A DNA stretch of 64,000 nt, from the NCBI GenBank assembly GCA_041686935.1, contig JAWLCW010000001.1:248001-312000 (forward strand), written 5' to 3'. The translations under genes were made by a program, and so were the position numbers. The stretch is from Mariniphaga sp041686935. Its GTDB lineage: Bacteria; Bacteroidota; Bacteroidia; Bacteroidales; Prolixibacteraceae. The notes under the pieces were generated by a model. The model had not been told where the DNA came from, did no database searches, and saw nothing but the letters and a program-made list of their open reading frames with translations. Shown piece by piece: positions 43,830 to 51,932 of the stretch. How positions within the stretch are numbered: position 1 is the first letter of the stretch; each line of letters starts with the position of its first letter.

Positions 43830-43960
43830 GAAAAAGAGACCTATTTTTATTTTTACCTGACAATTCTCTTACTTCAATACCGTAAAATTTCCTTAATTTG
43901 TTCCGGTAAGCTGAAATTACTGGCTACCTTCAGGATGAAACCAAAATAATTGTAATTGAA

Positions 43961-44977
43961 ATGGAAAACTTGGACTGGCAAAATTTAGGATTCGGTTACC
44001 GCGATACCGACTACAATATTCGTTGTTACTACCGTAACGGACAATGGGGAGAACTGGAAATCAGCTCATCGAACCAGATTAATATTCACATGGCAGCTAC
44101 CTCTCTGCATTACGGACAGGAGGCTTTTGAAGGGCTGAAAGCGTTTAAAGGGAAAGACGGTAAAGTGCGCATTTTCAGAATGGATGAAAACGCCAAACGA
44201 ATGCAAAATTCCTGCGACGGCATTTTAATGGCCAAACTTCCGGTTGAAAAATTTATGGAGGCCGTTCGTACGGCTGTAAAAATGAATGAACGGTTTGTTC
44301 CGCCTTACGACAGTGGTGCAGCGTTGTACATCCGTCCGTTACTGATTGGCACCGGACCACAAATTGGCGTAAAACCTGCTGACGAATTCCTGTTTATGGT
44401 GTTTGTAATGCCGGTTGGCCCTTATTTTCCTGAAGGATTTAAACCCACCGATTTGGTTGTTATGCGACAGTATGACCGCGCTGCCCCGCAGGGAACCGGC
44501 AAATACAAAGTGGGTGGAAATTACGCCGCGAGCATGGGCGCCGGAAAACTGGCCAAACAGCAGGGGTTTTCAGCCGTTTTATACCTCGACAGTAAAGAGA
44601 AAAAATACCTCGACGAATGTGGCCCGGCCAACTTTTTCGGAATTAAAAAGAATACTTATGTAACCCCGCAATCCGATTCTATTTTGCCTTCCATCACCAA
44701 CAAAAGTCTGATGGTGCTGGCCGAAGAAATGGGATTAAATGTTGAGTGCCGCAAAGTTCCTTACGAAGAACTGGCCGAATTTGAGGAAGTAGGTGCCTGC
44801 GGCACGGCTGCCGTAATTTCGCCCATAAAAGGTGTTTACGATGCCGACAACGACAAATGGTTCAAATACGGCAATCAGGAAGAAGCTGGTGAATGGTCAA
44901 CCAAACTGTACAACAAGCTGCGGGCTATCCAGTACGGCGACGAAGAGGACAAATACGGCTGGGTGGAAATTATATAA
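43961..44977 (+). CDS. ilvE: Branched-chain amino acid aminotransferase
   Basis: A 338-residue class IV PLP aminotransferase of the BCAT type. HYGQEAFEGLKAFKG (50-64) is the family start, RPLLIGTGPQIGV is in the middle, and the PLP lysine is K183 in GKYKVGGNYAAS. LDECGPANFFGIK and VGACGTAAVISPI complete the active site. It transfers amino groups between glutamate and the keto acids of leucine, isoleucine and valine in the cytoplasm. It is monocistronic, with a terminator 50 bp after the stop. No leader peptide is seen upstream. Confidence 0.95.
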   Translation: MENLDWQNLGFGYRDTDYNIRCYYRNGQWGELEISSSNQINIHMAATSLHYGQEAFEGLKAFKGKDGKVRIFRMDENAKRMQNSCDGILMAKLPVEKFMEAVRTAVKMNERFVPPYDSGAALYIRPLLIGTGPQIGVKPADEFLFMVFVMPVGPYFPEGFKPTDLVVMRQYDRAAPQGTGKYKVGGNYAASMGAGKLAKQQGFSAVLYLDSKEKKYLDECGPANFFGIKKNTYVTPQSDSILPSITNKSLMVLAEEMGLNVECRKVPYEELAEFEEVGACGTAAVISPIKGVYDADNDKWFKYGNQEEAGEWSTKLYNKLRAIQYGDEEDKYGWVEII

Positions 44978-44985
44978 GAATAGCC

Positions 44986-45011
44986 TCTCCTAACCTCTCC
45001 AAAGGAGAGGG
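44986..45011. repeat. Palindromic intergenic repeat after ilvE
   Basis: CCTCTCC is present twice and is followed by AAA-GGAGAGG, giving a 7-bp inverted repeat. It lies between the ilvE stop and its terminator. Such C/G-rich short repeats are common in intergenic DNA of this phylum. Confidence 0.55.
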
Positions 45012-45028
45012 ATATAAGAAAAAAATAC

Positions 45029-45061
45029 AAAGCTCTGAAGATTGCTCCGGAGCTTTTTTTT
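45029..45061 (+). terminator. Rho-independent terminator of ilvE
   Basis: AAAGCTCTG pairs with CGGAGCTTT (one T-G wobble) and is followed by a run of eight T. Confidence 0.85.
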
Positions 45062-45140
45062 GGATGGAATCATTTCAGGCGATGCTATCCATAAATATAT
45101 AAAAAAGCTATGCCTAGAGGATGTTTTGTAATTTTCATAA

Positions 45141-45174
45141 GGACAGCATTCCTTCGAGGGATGCCATCCCGTCC
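45141..45174. repeat. Dispersed palindromic repeat, copy A
   Basis: The element GGACAGCATTCCTTCG-AGGGATGCCATCC folds into an imperfect hairpin. Its inverse matches the element at 53012-53044, in the order GGAyAGCATyCCTT, then CG, then AGGGATrCCATCC, so the two are copies of one family in opposite orientation. Confidence 0.65.
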
Positions 45175-45197
45175 TAAGTAAAAAAAACTTCCGTTAC

Positions 45198-45226
45198 TGT
45201 AACATCCCCGCCACTTATTCGTCTTA
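45198..45226 (+). promoter_or_regulatory. ECF-type promoter of the sigma factor gene
   Basis: TGTAAC (45198-45203) and CGTCT (45220-45224) are separated by 16 bp, 4 bp before ATG 45231. The same pair occurs before the outer-membrane gene at 47101 with a 17-bp spacer. The AAC and CGTC elements are typical of ECF sigma factors, so the sigma gene probably regulates itself. Confidence 0.65.
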
Positions 45227-45230
45227 TGCA

Positions 45231-45740
45231 ATGAACACTGTTCAAAAGCAGCCAATGACAGTAAACGAATACAACAAAGCAGTTGATCTATACTCCGACC
45301 GGCTTTTCCGGTTTGTGCTGAAAAGCATCAGAGATACTTTTGCAGCCGAGGATATTGTGCAGGACAGCTACGAAAAATTGTGGAAAAACGTGGAAAACGT
45401 GGATGGCGCAAAAGTAAAATCGTACCTGTTTACCACGGCATACCATACCATGATTGACCGCATCCGGAAAGAAAAACGGTCGGCATATTCTGAAGAACTC
45501 AACCTGCCCGAAGAAAGCCATGAAAACAATTATTCCGATTTGGGCGAAATACTGAAAGAAGCCGTGAACCGGCTGCCCGAAATTCAGCGCATGGTGCTGT
45601 TGCTGCGCGACTACGAAGGCTATTCGTACAACGAAATTGGAGAAATGGCCAATTTAAACGAATCGCAGGTGAAAGTATATATTTACCGCGCGAGGGTTTT
45701 TTTGAAGAATTACATTGGTAAAATGGAAACGGTGGTGTAA
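45231..45740 (+). CDS. ECF-family RNA polymerase sigma factor
   Basis: A 169-residue sigma-70 family protein with only regions 2 and 4. Region 2 has YSDRLFRFVLKSIRDTFAAEDIVQDSYEKLW (about 17-47, cited in part by position), including the AEDIVQDSY core. Region 4 has LPEIQRMVLLLRDYEGYSYNEI and the helix-turn-helix up to VKVYIYRARVFLKNYI. This is an extracytoplasmic function sigma factor. It is followed after 1 bp by a membrane protein with anti-sigma layout and then a beta-barrel gene. It should direct transcription from the TGTAAC/CGTCT promoters before itself and before the barrel gene. Confidence 0.94.
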   Translation: MNTVQKQPMTVNEYNKAVDLYSDRLFRFVLKSIRDTFAAEDIVQDSYEKLWKNVENVDGAKVKSYLFTTAYHTMIDRIRKEKRSAYSEELNLPEESHENNYSDLGEILKEAVNRLPEIQRMVLLLRDYEGYSYNEIGEMANLNESQVKVYIYRARVFLKNYIGKMETVV

Positions 45741-45741
45741 A

Positions 45742-46809
45742 ATGAAAATTACAAGAAATAATTACGAAGTTTATTTCCTCGATTACCTGGAAGGAAATCT
45801 GGATGAAAATCTGGTGGACGATTTTATCGATTTCCTCCGGCAAAATCCTGATTTGAAGGAAGAACTGGAAATGGCCGGTGCAGTTAAGCTGGAGCTGGAA
45901 AATATCACTTTTGGAAACAAGGGAAAACTCTATAAAGAAAAATACGACCTGCAATCGGAATTCTACCGGGCGGCTGTGGCTCGTTTGGAAGGAGACCTTC
46001 AGGAAAACGAAAAAGCCGAATTTGAAAATTACATTTCCAAACATCCTGAAAAAAAGAAGGAAGCCGCCCTTTTTGAGAAAACCAGGCTGAAAGCCGATGA
46101 AAGCATCGTTTTCAAAAAGAAAAGAAAACTATATCACTATTCTGCCGGAAGAACGATTTTACTTTGGTCAACAAGAGTTGCCGCTATACTGATTATTGGT
46201 TTATTGATTTACCGGGTAACCGATAATATTTCAACCCAAAATATTCTGCCGGAAAACCAGGTAGCTGTTTCAGAAATGAACCCAAAGGAAGAACCTGCTG
46301 AACCCACTGCTGTACCTGTAAAGCCGGAGAAAAAAGAAGAACCTGCGCAGGTTGAGGAAAAAGTTTCCGAACCAGCCAGAAAAACTGAACCCAAAAAAGA
46401 ACCGCCCAAAAGCCTGCGCGAAACAACCAAAGGCAGGATGGACCATGAAAAGATTGCAGAAATAAGGATTCCGGTTGATGTTCCCGTAAAATTATCCCCG
46501 CTAAATACTTCACTTTCCATCCGGCAACCGGAAGTGGCACTGGCGCAGATAAAAATCAGTCTGCCGGATACACCTGCCGAAATTTATGAAGAACGTCTCC
46601 TTGCTGATGTGGTAAAAGAAAAAACCGGCATAGGTAACTTTTCTCTGAGTAAAGTGGCTAAAGCCGGGCTAAATCTGGTTTCATCCGTTTCCGGTGAAAA
46701 ATTCAGTTTCGATACCAATAACGAAGGCCAAATTACTGAACTGAATTACGATTCGCGACTGCTGGCATTTTCCATTCCTACCAATTTTAAACCGGAAGTT
46801 GGAGAATAA
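45742..46809 (+). CDS. Anti-sigma-like single-pass membrane protein
   Basis: From ATG 45742 the protein has 355 residues. The cytoplasmic part (about 1-135) contains helical acidic segments such as YFLDYLEGNLDENLVDDFIDF and a second similar unit FYRAAVARLEGDLQENEKAEF. This is the type of domain found at the start of many Bacteroidota anti-sigma proteins. One membrane helix (about 139-159, RVAAILIIGLLIYRV) follows, then a proline/lysine/glutamate-rich periplasmic linker and a small C-terminal part. It lies 1 bp after the ECF sigma gene, so it is probably its regulator. No FecR domain or zinc motif is visible. Confidence 0.75.
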   Translation: MKITRNNYEVYFLDYLEGNLDENLVDDFIDFLRQNPDLKEELEMAGAVKLELENITFGNKGKLYKEKYDLQSEFYRAAVARLEGDLQENEKAEFENYISKHPEKKKEAALFEKTRLKADESIVFKKKRKLYHYSAGRTILLWSTRVAAILIIGLLIYRVTDNISTQNILPENQVAVSEMNPKEEPAEPTAVPVKPEKKEEPAQVEEKVSEPARKTEPKKEPPKSLRETTKGRMDHEKIAEIRIPVDVPVKLSPLNTSLSIRQPEVALAQIKISLPDTPAEIYEERLLADVVKEKTGIGNFSLSKVAKAGLNLVSSVSGEKFSFDTNNEGQITELNYDSRLLAFSIPTNFKPEVGE

Positions 46810-47100
46810 ATGTTTTCAAAAACTGAATTTACAAATTTCAAAAAGCAAAATTCTCCATCGGAGTCCTTCGGGCAAACAAAAAGCAATTTTCCAAAATTAG
46901 AATTTGAAGCACGTGTCATTTTTTTAATTTTTTGGTAATTGAGAATTTGAATTTTATTTGTCATTTGATTATTGAAATTTCAAACTTCCATAATCAGTCA
47001 AATTATATATTTCACGCTAAAACAAATTATTTTACAAGGCATTTGTAACTTTCTTTTAACCCTGTCCGTCTGAGCAGCAGAACATTTAAAACAGAAAAAA
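46810..47100. other. Intergenic region with ECF-type promoter
   Basis: About 290 AT-rich bp between the anti-sigma-like gene and the beta-barrel gene. The left part contains a decayed-looking stretch (CTCCATCGGAGTCCTTCGG near 46854) that may be an old repeat. The right end holds the TGTAAC/CGTCT promoter. Confidence 0.5.
47044..47073 (+). promoter_or_regulatory. ECF-type promoter of the beta-barrel gene
   Basis: TGTAAC (47044-47049) and CGTCT (47067-47071), 17 bp apart, 29 bp before ATG 47101. They match the promoter before the ECF sigma gene at 45198. Confidence 0.65.
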
Positions 47101-48024
47101 ATGAAACGAATAATCAGCATTATTTTATGCAGCTTCCTGGCAATAAATCTTTTTGCACAAACCGATACCACAAAGGTGGGTACGAAAAATAAAAACGTAG
47201 TAACCGTTATTGAAGACGGTAAAAAAACGCAGGTTACTGTTGGTAATGAACGTGGCGTGGAAGTGATTACCGATGACTGGGGCGATACTACCCATGTAAG
47301 AATTGGCCGCCGCACTTTCAGGGTAATTGAAGGCGGAAACGGTACGTATGTAAAAATTGACAAGGAAGAACGGCAGAAAAACTGGACCGGAAGTTTTAAT
47401 CCGCACTGGGCCGGACTGGAATTTGGAATGAACATGTTTCATCAGTCCGATTATTCTTTGTATAACAATCTGGAAGTTCCGCAGGATTTTATGGACTTGC
47501 ATTACGGTAAATCAATTACTGTTAACCTGAACTTTGCCGAATGGGCATTTAAAAACGAAGCCAACAATTTCGGTTTGGTTACCGGGTTGGGATTTAGTTT
47601 TATGGACTTTACTTTCGACCAGCCCATAACCATTGAAAAAGAAGGTGGAAGCGGGATTATTATGCCCGTTGGTCTGAATCCCGATGGTCTGAAAAAAACA
47701 AAACTGAATGTTAGTTACCTCACTGCACCCTTAATGCTTGAAGTGAAAACGCCGCTTCGGGCTGGAAATTCGCGCCTTTACCTGGCAGGCGGGGTAATTG
47801 GTGGAGTGAACATTGGTTCTCACACCAAATACAAAACCCGTAACGACAAGGAAAAATCACGCAGCAACTTCAACCTGAGCCAGTTTAAATACGACCTGAC
47901 CGGAAGAATTGGATTCGGAGATTTCACCGTTTTTGTGAATTACGGCATGACACCACTTTTCAAGGAAGGCCGCGGTCCAGAACTTCGCCCGGTAACCTTC
48001 GGGTTTTCCTTCCCGAATATTTAG
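47101..48024 (+). CDS. Outer-membrane beta-barrel protein of the ECF cluster
   Basis: A 307-residue protein with signal peptide MKRIISIILCSFLAINLFAQ. A periplasmic beta region (about 25-98, KVGTKNKNVVTVIEDGKKT) is followed by a barrel from HWAGLEFGMNMF to the closing PVTFGFSFPN. It is a paralogue of the barrel at 36638, with an extra N-terminal domain. Its promoter matches that of the ECF sigma gene, so it is probably the main target of that sigma factor. The role may be stress response or maintenance of the outer membrane. A strong terminator follows at 48057. Confidence 0.78.
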   Translation: MKRIISIILCSFLAINLFAQTDTTKVGTKNKNVVTVIEDGKKTQVTVGNERGVEVITDDWGDTTHVRIGRRTFRVIEGGNGTYVKIDKEERQKNWTGSFNPHWAGLEFGMNMFHQSDYSLYNNLEVPQDFMDLHYGKSITVNLNFAEWAFKNEANNFGLVTGLGFSFMDFTFDQPITIEKEGGSGIIMPVGLNPDGLKKTKLNVSYLTAPLMLEVKTPLRAGNSRLYLAGGVIGGVNIGSHTKYKTRNDKEKSRSNFNLSQFKYDLTGRIGFGDFTVFVNYGMTPLFKEGRGPELRPVTFGFSFPNI

Positions 48025-48056
48025 TCGCTATTTTAAAATATTTCGGCTACTTTTAA

Positions 48057-48093
48057 TGCTCAAAAACCGGATATGGAGTTTTTGAGCATTTTT
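48057..48093 (+). terminator. Terminator overlapping the start of the ICMT-like gene
   Basis: TGCTCAAAAAC and GTTTTTGAGCA form a perfect 11-bp stem with a 10-base loop, followed by TTTTT. ATG 48073 of the next gene lies inside the loop. Confidence 0.85.
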
Positions 48094-48675
48094 CCTTTGG
48101 TCAGCTTTTTTATTTTATTGATTTCATTGATTTCCCGGGTTATTTACCTGCGGAAAAGGGGAATTAAAATGAGTTCGAAGCAAAATGAAAAACCACTATA
48201 TCTGAAGTTTCTTTATCCTGTTTTTGCACTCATTTTTTTGCTTTGGACGGGTGAACTGTTCCGGTTGGCTTTTCACCTGCCATCACTGGTCCTGCCCGAA
48301 ATATTCACTGCAAATCTGGTAAATTTTCATCCGTTGAAAATGACAGGTGCCATTGTGATATTGCTGGCACTGGTTTTTTGGATACTGACTCTTTTCCATT
48401 TTCATTTTTCACTGCGTTTTGGGCTCGATAATAAAAACCAGGGAAAACTGATTACCCGGGGCATATTTTCACGTTCGCGCAATCCGTTTTTTCTTTCCAT
48501 TGACTTATTTTTTAGTGGATTGGCATTGCTCCACGCCAGTCTTTTCTTTATTGTAATGGCAGTACTAACCATAATCAGCATTCATTTTTTCATTCTGAAA
48601 GAAGAAAAGTTCCTGCGAAAACATTACGGCGAAGCCTACCGAAAATACCAGGAAAAAGTAAGGAGGTATTTCTAA
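48073..48675 (+). CDS. ICMT/phospholipid methyltransferase-like membrane protein
   Basis: A 200-residue membrane protein with four to five helices. The C-terminal part has LITRGIFSRSRNPFFLSIDLFFSG and EEKFLRKHYGEAYRKYQEKVRRY. These are the R-S-R-N-P and E-E-x-x-L-x-x-x-[YF]-G-x-x-Y-x-x-Y motifs of the isoprenylcysteine carboxyl methyltransferase/PEMT family, which use S-adenosylmethionine. The bacterial substrate is unknown. The start codon lies within the loop of the preceding terminator, so how it is transcribed is unclear. A later start at M33 would lose the first membrane helix. Confidence 0.8.
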   Translation: MEFLSIFPLVSFFILLISLISRVIYLRKRGIKMSSKQNEKPLYLKFLYPVFALIFLLWTGELFRLAFHLPSLVLPEIFTANLVNFHPLKMTGAIVILLALVFWILTLFHFHFSLRFGLDNKNQGKLITRGIFSRSRNPFFLSIDLFFSGLALLHASLFFIVMAVLTIISIHFFILKEEKFLRKHYGEAYRKYQEKVRRYF

Positions 48676-48679
48676 AAAA

Positions 48680-50263
48680 TTATTTCACATGAATCAATTT
48701 TTCGCCTTCATATTCAAACCATTTGTCTGTGGCTATTACCTGAACCGTATGCACGCCCGGTTTTAATTCGGGTAAAAAAACTGCTTCCCAAATATGTTCC
48801 GAATCGGAATCACTGCCCATTTTGCGCCAGGACACTTCACCCAATTGATTTTCCCGTTCTTTTTCTGCCAGCCTCACCGGATCTTTTTGGGGAATCCGTT
48901 TCATCTCCATCCATTCTCCCACATCACCGATTTTCATTTTTACCTCAGCATCGGGCAAAGCATTGTAAATATTGGCAATTACTTTAAATCCTTCGTTGCT
49001 GCCGGCTGACACAACATCAGGTGCATCAATGTGCATCTGAACATTTTCCGGAACACCGGCGGTTTTCCATTCCAGTTTCCAGTCGTTTTTATCGATGTGT
49101 AAAAAAGCATATCCGTTTGGTGTACCGTCCGACATCATGGTATGCGGAATTCCAAATTCATTGGGCGCACCGGTCCACCAGGCACCGCAAACGGTTCCCA
49201 CACTAATCATGTGGTGGGGGTCATTTCCGGGAAAACCTTCTTCTTTTCCTATAAAATGATGGTAATGCCTGTGTGTATGGGCAACCAGCGAAACGCTTTT
49301 GGGATGACTGGCAAGCAGCTTGTAAAAAGCCTGTTTTTCAGCTTCATCAAGCCATTCCCTGGAATCCTCGTACGGAATATGAGTAAGCAAAACCAGCAAT
49401 TGGTTTTTGTCTATGCGGTTTACTTCGTTTTGTAAATACTGCATCTGGTCCTCTCCAAGTCCGGTACGGTAGTAACGCTCGTCACCGTCAACAATCCACC
49501 GGACATTGTCGAGCACAACAAAATGTGCCGGGCCATAACTAAATGAGTAATAAGAAGGACCAAATGTGTTGTACCATGTACCGCGTGCTTCTGTCGTGTT
49601 GTCACCGGTAAAATCGAAATCATGATTACCTGCCACATACCACATCGGGATTCCAATGGTTGAAAGACTTCCGATAAGGTGGTCGTAAATGCTCAGATCA
49701 TCGAAAACCACGTCGCCCAATGTAACTCCAAAATCGGCATCGGTTCCAATCACCTCAGGAATCACATCTTTCGACATGTAATAGATTTCCTTGTGGTCGC
49801 GGGGCTGGGTATCACCAAAAATAAGTGCTTTCACTTTATCCGGTTCTTTTGCGGGAAGCAAGGGAAAATCAACCGATTCAGGAAGCGGCCCGGTGGGTGG
49901 AAGTCCTTCGTATTTTGTTCCGGATATGCCGCCAGAACTGTACATTTTATAAAACCGCGGAATCTGATTTTCGTCAACAGGCACTTTCCAGTTTTGTGGT
50001 TTAATCACAAATGTTGCTGAATTATCACGAAGGGGAAGTTCATAGCCGCCTTTCCGGTTAGTTATTACCACATCTCGCCCGTTGGAAACTGCAACACTTT
50101 TCAGCGGTTTATCTCCGGAATCAAATACGCCGTTTTCATTTTTATCGTGAAAAACAACTCCTTTTACCGTCCTACGGGTTTGTGCATATAAAGCTGATTC
50201 ATTGGTTATTGCAAGCAAAAGGAATAATATTGCTGCAGAAAATCTAAAAAACAGATTATTCAT
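48680..50263 (-). CDS. Calcineurin-like phosphoesterase, exported
   Basis: From ATG 50263 the protein has 527 residues with a signal peptide (FFRFSAAILFLLLAITNESALYAQ by position). An SdrD/transthyretin-like N-terminal domain (about 30-95) has VVFHDKNENGVFDSGD and TNRKGGYELPL. The metallophosphatase domain has FGDTQPRD, TLGDVVFDD, YVAGNHDFD, LLTHIPYE and VAHTHRHYHH, which together supply the two-metal site. A C-terminal beta domain follows. It should hydrolyse phosphoesters in the periplasm; the substrate is not known. An alternative start at 50284 adds seven residues. Confidence 0.9.
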   Translation of the reverse strand: MNNLFFRFSAAILFLLLAITNESALYAQTRRTVKGVVFHDKNENGVFDSGDKPLKSVAVSNGRDVVITNRKGGYELPLRDNSATFVIKPQNWKVPVDENQIPRFYKMYSSGGISGTKYEGLPPTGPLPESVDFPLLPAKEPDKVKALIFGDTQPRDHKEIYYMSKDVIPEVIGTDADFGVTLGDVVFDDLSIYDHLIGSLSTIGIPMWYVAGNHDFDFTGDNTTEARGTWYNTFGPSYYSFSYGPAHFVVLDNVRWIVDGDERYYRTGLGEDQMQYLQNEVNRIDKNQLLVLLTHIPYEDSREWLDEAEKQAFYKLLASHPKSVSLVAHTHRHYHHFIGKEEGFPGNDPHHMISVGTVCGAWWTGAPNEFGIPHTMMSDGTPNGYAFLHIDKNDWKLEWKTAGVPENVQMHIDAPDVVSAGSNEGFKVIANIYNALPDAEVKMKIGDVGEWMEMKRIPQKDPVRLAEKERENQLGEVSWRKMGSDSDSEHIWEAVFLPELKPGVHTVQVIATDKWFEYEGEKLIHVK

Positions 50264-50379
50264 GATTTTAATATTTACATTCATACCACCATCGGGTGAA
50301 TTGGTGCAAGATACAAAAATCAGGAGTGTTTTTACAAAACCAAAACAACGTGTTGGATGGGAAAAACAAGAAGGTGTGA

Positions 50380-50859
50380 TTACAATATTTCGGCTCTGAA
50401 AACTATTTCAGCAAACGGTTTGTCGCCAATTTGGCCGGATTTGGTTTTGAGAATTAAAATTTTCTCGTAACTGCCGGAGTTTGTTTTTATCAGCCAAACC
50501 TGATTGGGACTCACATTTAATGCAAATTGCTGCAGACTTTTTTCGTCTTCAGGGAGGTATGAAAAATAAAATGCTTCTGCACTTTCCAAATCGTCGAATT
50601 CACCGGCCAGAAAAAACCTGGCTTCCAAATCGGGATGCGACAAATAAGGACCCTTTAATTCACCATGAGTTTCTATTTGCACCAGAACAAAAAAATCTGG
50701 TGTTTGAAAACCCGGATAATCAACAACCTTAAACAACTCAAAACTGAATCCTTTGAAATCGGCTGAATTTATGGTGAATTCGTTTAACGGAGTATCCTTT
50801 TCACGATCACAAGAAAAAAGAAATAAAAATAATCCAATAATCAATACTCTATTCGCCAT
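50380..50859 (-). CDS. Lipoprotein of unknown function
   Basis: A 159-residue protein with a lipoprotein signal (VLIIGLFLFLFSC, lipidated C17) followed by DREKDTPLNEF. The remainder is a single small domain with strands such as FFVLVQIETHG and SYEKILILKTKSG, with no known motif. The first residues after the cysteine resemble those of the two propeller lipoproteins just upstream on the same strand (shared x-LNEF/QNEF). The three genes may have arisen by duplication and domain exchange. The acidic residues near the lipid anchor suggest export to the cell surface. Confidence 0.65.
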   Translation of the reverse strand: MANRVLIIGLFLFLFSCDREKDTPLNEFTINSADFKGFSFELFKVVDYPGFQTPDFFVLVQIETHGELKGPYLSHPDLEARFFLAGEFDDLESAEAFYFSYLPEDEKSLQQFALNVSPNQVWLIKTNSGSYEKILILKTKSGQIGDKPFAEIVFRAEIL

Positions 50860-50892
50860 TTCTTAATCTGCTTATTATTAGCCCGATACATG

Positions 50893-51900
50893 TCACTGCC
50901 TCAAAATAAAAATCCCCTCATCGGAGCAAAACCAAATGTTGTTTTGATGGTCGACACTTACTCCTTTTATAAAAACTTCAGGGATTTGACCTTCGGCAGA
51001 GCGGTACCATTTCTGTCCGTCATAAACAAAATAGCTTGAATAATCGCCCTGTTTGCTTCCCCGAACCCAGATATAATCTCGTTTATCGACAAACATACGG
51101 TTAAAAAACCCAACATCAAAGGCGGATTCAACTTTATTCCATTTTCTATTCCGATAAACAAACACCTCATTTTCATAACATCCCATGCACGACGAAAGAG
51201 AATGGTCGGTTGTAAGCACAGGCTCAAATTTCGAAGTTAAATCCAGCGCAGAAACCCAATAAAAATTGCCTTCCTCGTTCAGTTGCTTCCAGTTGTTCTG
51301 ATTATCAATCCTGAAAACAGCAGCATTTCCAACGGTTCCCATCGATGCAAAATACACCTGGCTGTCCCTGTCAACTTTCAGGTTTTGAATGACATGCTGA
51401 TTCAGTATAGAGTTTTCAGGAGAGTAAAGGCTGAATGTGCCGCTGTCGTAGCACATCAGTCCGCCCAAATTGTGGGCCGCCGAGGAAAACCAGACTTTTC
51501 CGTTTGGGGCAGCCTCAACTTCATTTACGTAATTCCGCGGCAATCCGGCATTTTCAGAAGTGAAAAAAGTGAATTCCCCGCCGGAGAAACGGGCAAGGCC
51601 TTTTTCTTTTGTTCCCAGCCAAACTCTTCCGTCAGGCGCAACGGAAACATCTTGAATTACAGTACCGGCTGAATGGGATTGTGTATTCAAACCATCGTAA
51701 AAAATCAGGTTGCTCCCCGAAGCAATCCAGGCATTGCCGTCCTTGTCAAAGTCAACACAGGTAATATTTTCGCCTTTTAACACCCATTCCGAAACATCGA
51801 AATTGATTTCTTCAGAAAATTCATTCAGCGCAACCTCGTCGTCCTTATTACAGGAAAAAAGAAAGAATAGTGGGATGAAGAATAAAAAAAGTGGTTTCAT
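50893..51900 (-). CDS. Surface lipoprotein with two-component-regulator-type propeller, copy 1
   Basis: A 335-residue protein. The lipoprotein signal is MKPLFLFFIPLFFLFSC; CNKDDE directly after the cleavage site matches the acidic surface-export signal known in Bacteroidota. The rest consists of propeller-like repeats with the pattern FDKDGNAWIAS, VAPDGRVWLGTKEKGLARF, AAPNGKVWFSSAA, DYIWVRGS and HQNNIWFCSDEGI. These are Reg_prop blades like those in hybrid two-component sensors, but no kinase is attached. A binding or scaffolding role at the surface is likely. It is a tandem paralogue of the next gene (51933). Confidence 0.8.
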   Translation of the reverse strand: MKPLFLFFIPLFFLFSCNKDDEVALNEFSEEINFDVSEWVLKGENITCVDFDKDGNAWIASGSNLIFYDGLNTQSHSAGTVIQDVSVAPDGRVWLGTKEKGLARFSGGEFTFFTSENAGLPRNYVNEVEAAPNGKVWFSSAAHNLGGLMCYDSGTFSLYSPENSILNQHVIQNLKVDRDSQVYFASMGTVGNAAVFRIDNQNNWKQLNEEGNFYWVSALDLTSKFEPVLTTDHSLSSCMGCYENEVFVYRNRKWNKVESAFDVGFFNRMFVDKRDYIWVRGSKQGDYSSYFVYDGQKWYRSAEGQIPEVFIKGVSVDHQNNIWFCSDEGIFILRQ

Positions 51901-51932
51901 GACGATTGATAAAAATTACTTTGATTTTATAT

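Noticed and set aside
43809..43960. A branched-chain leader peptide before ilvE
   Set aside because: No run of Leu, Ile or Val codons and no terminator hairpin in this stretch.
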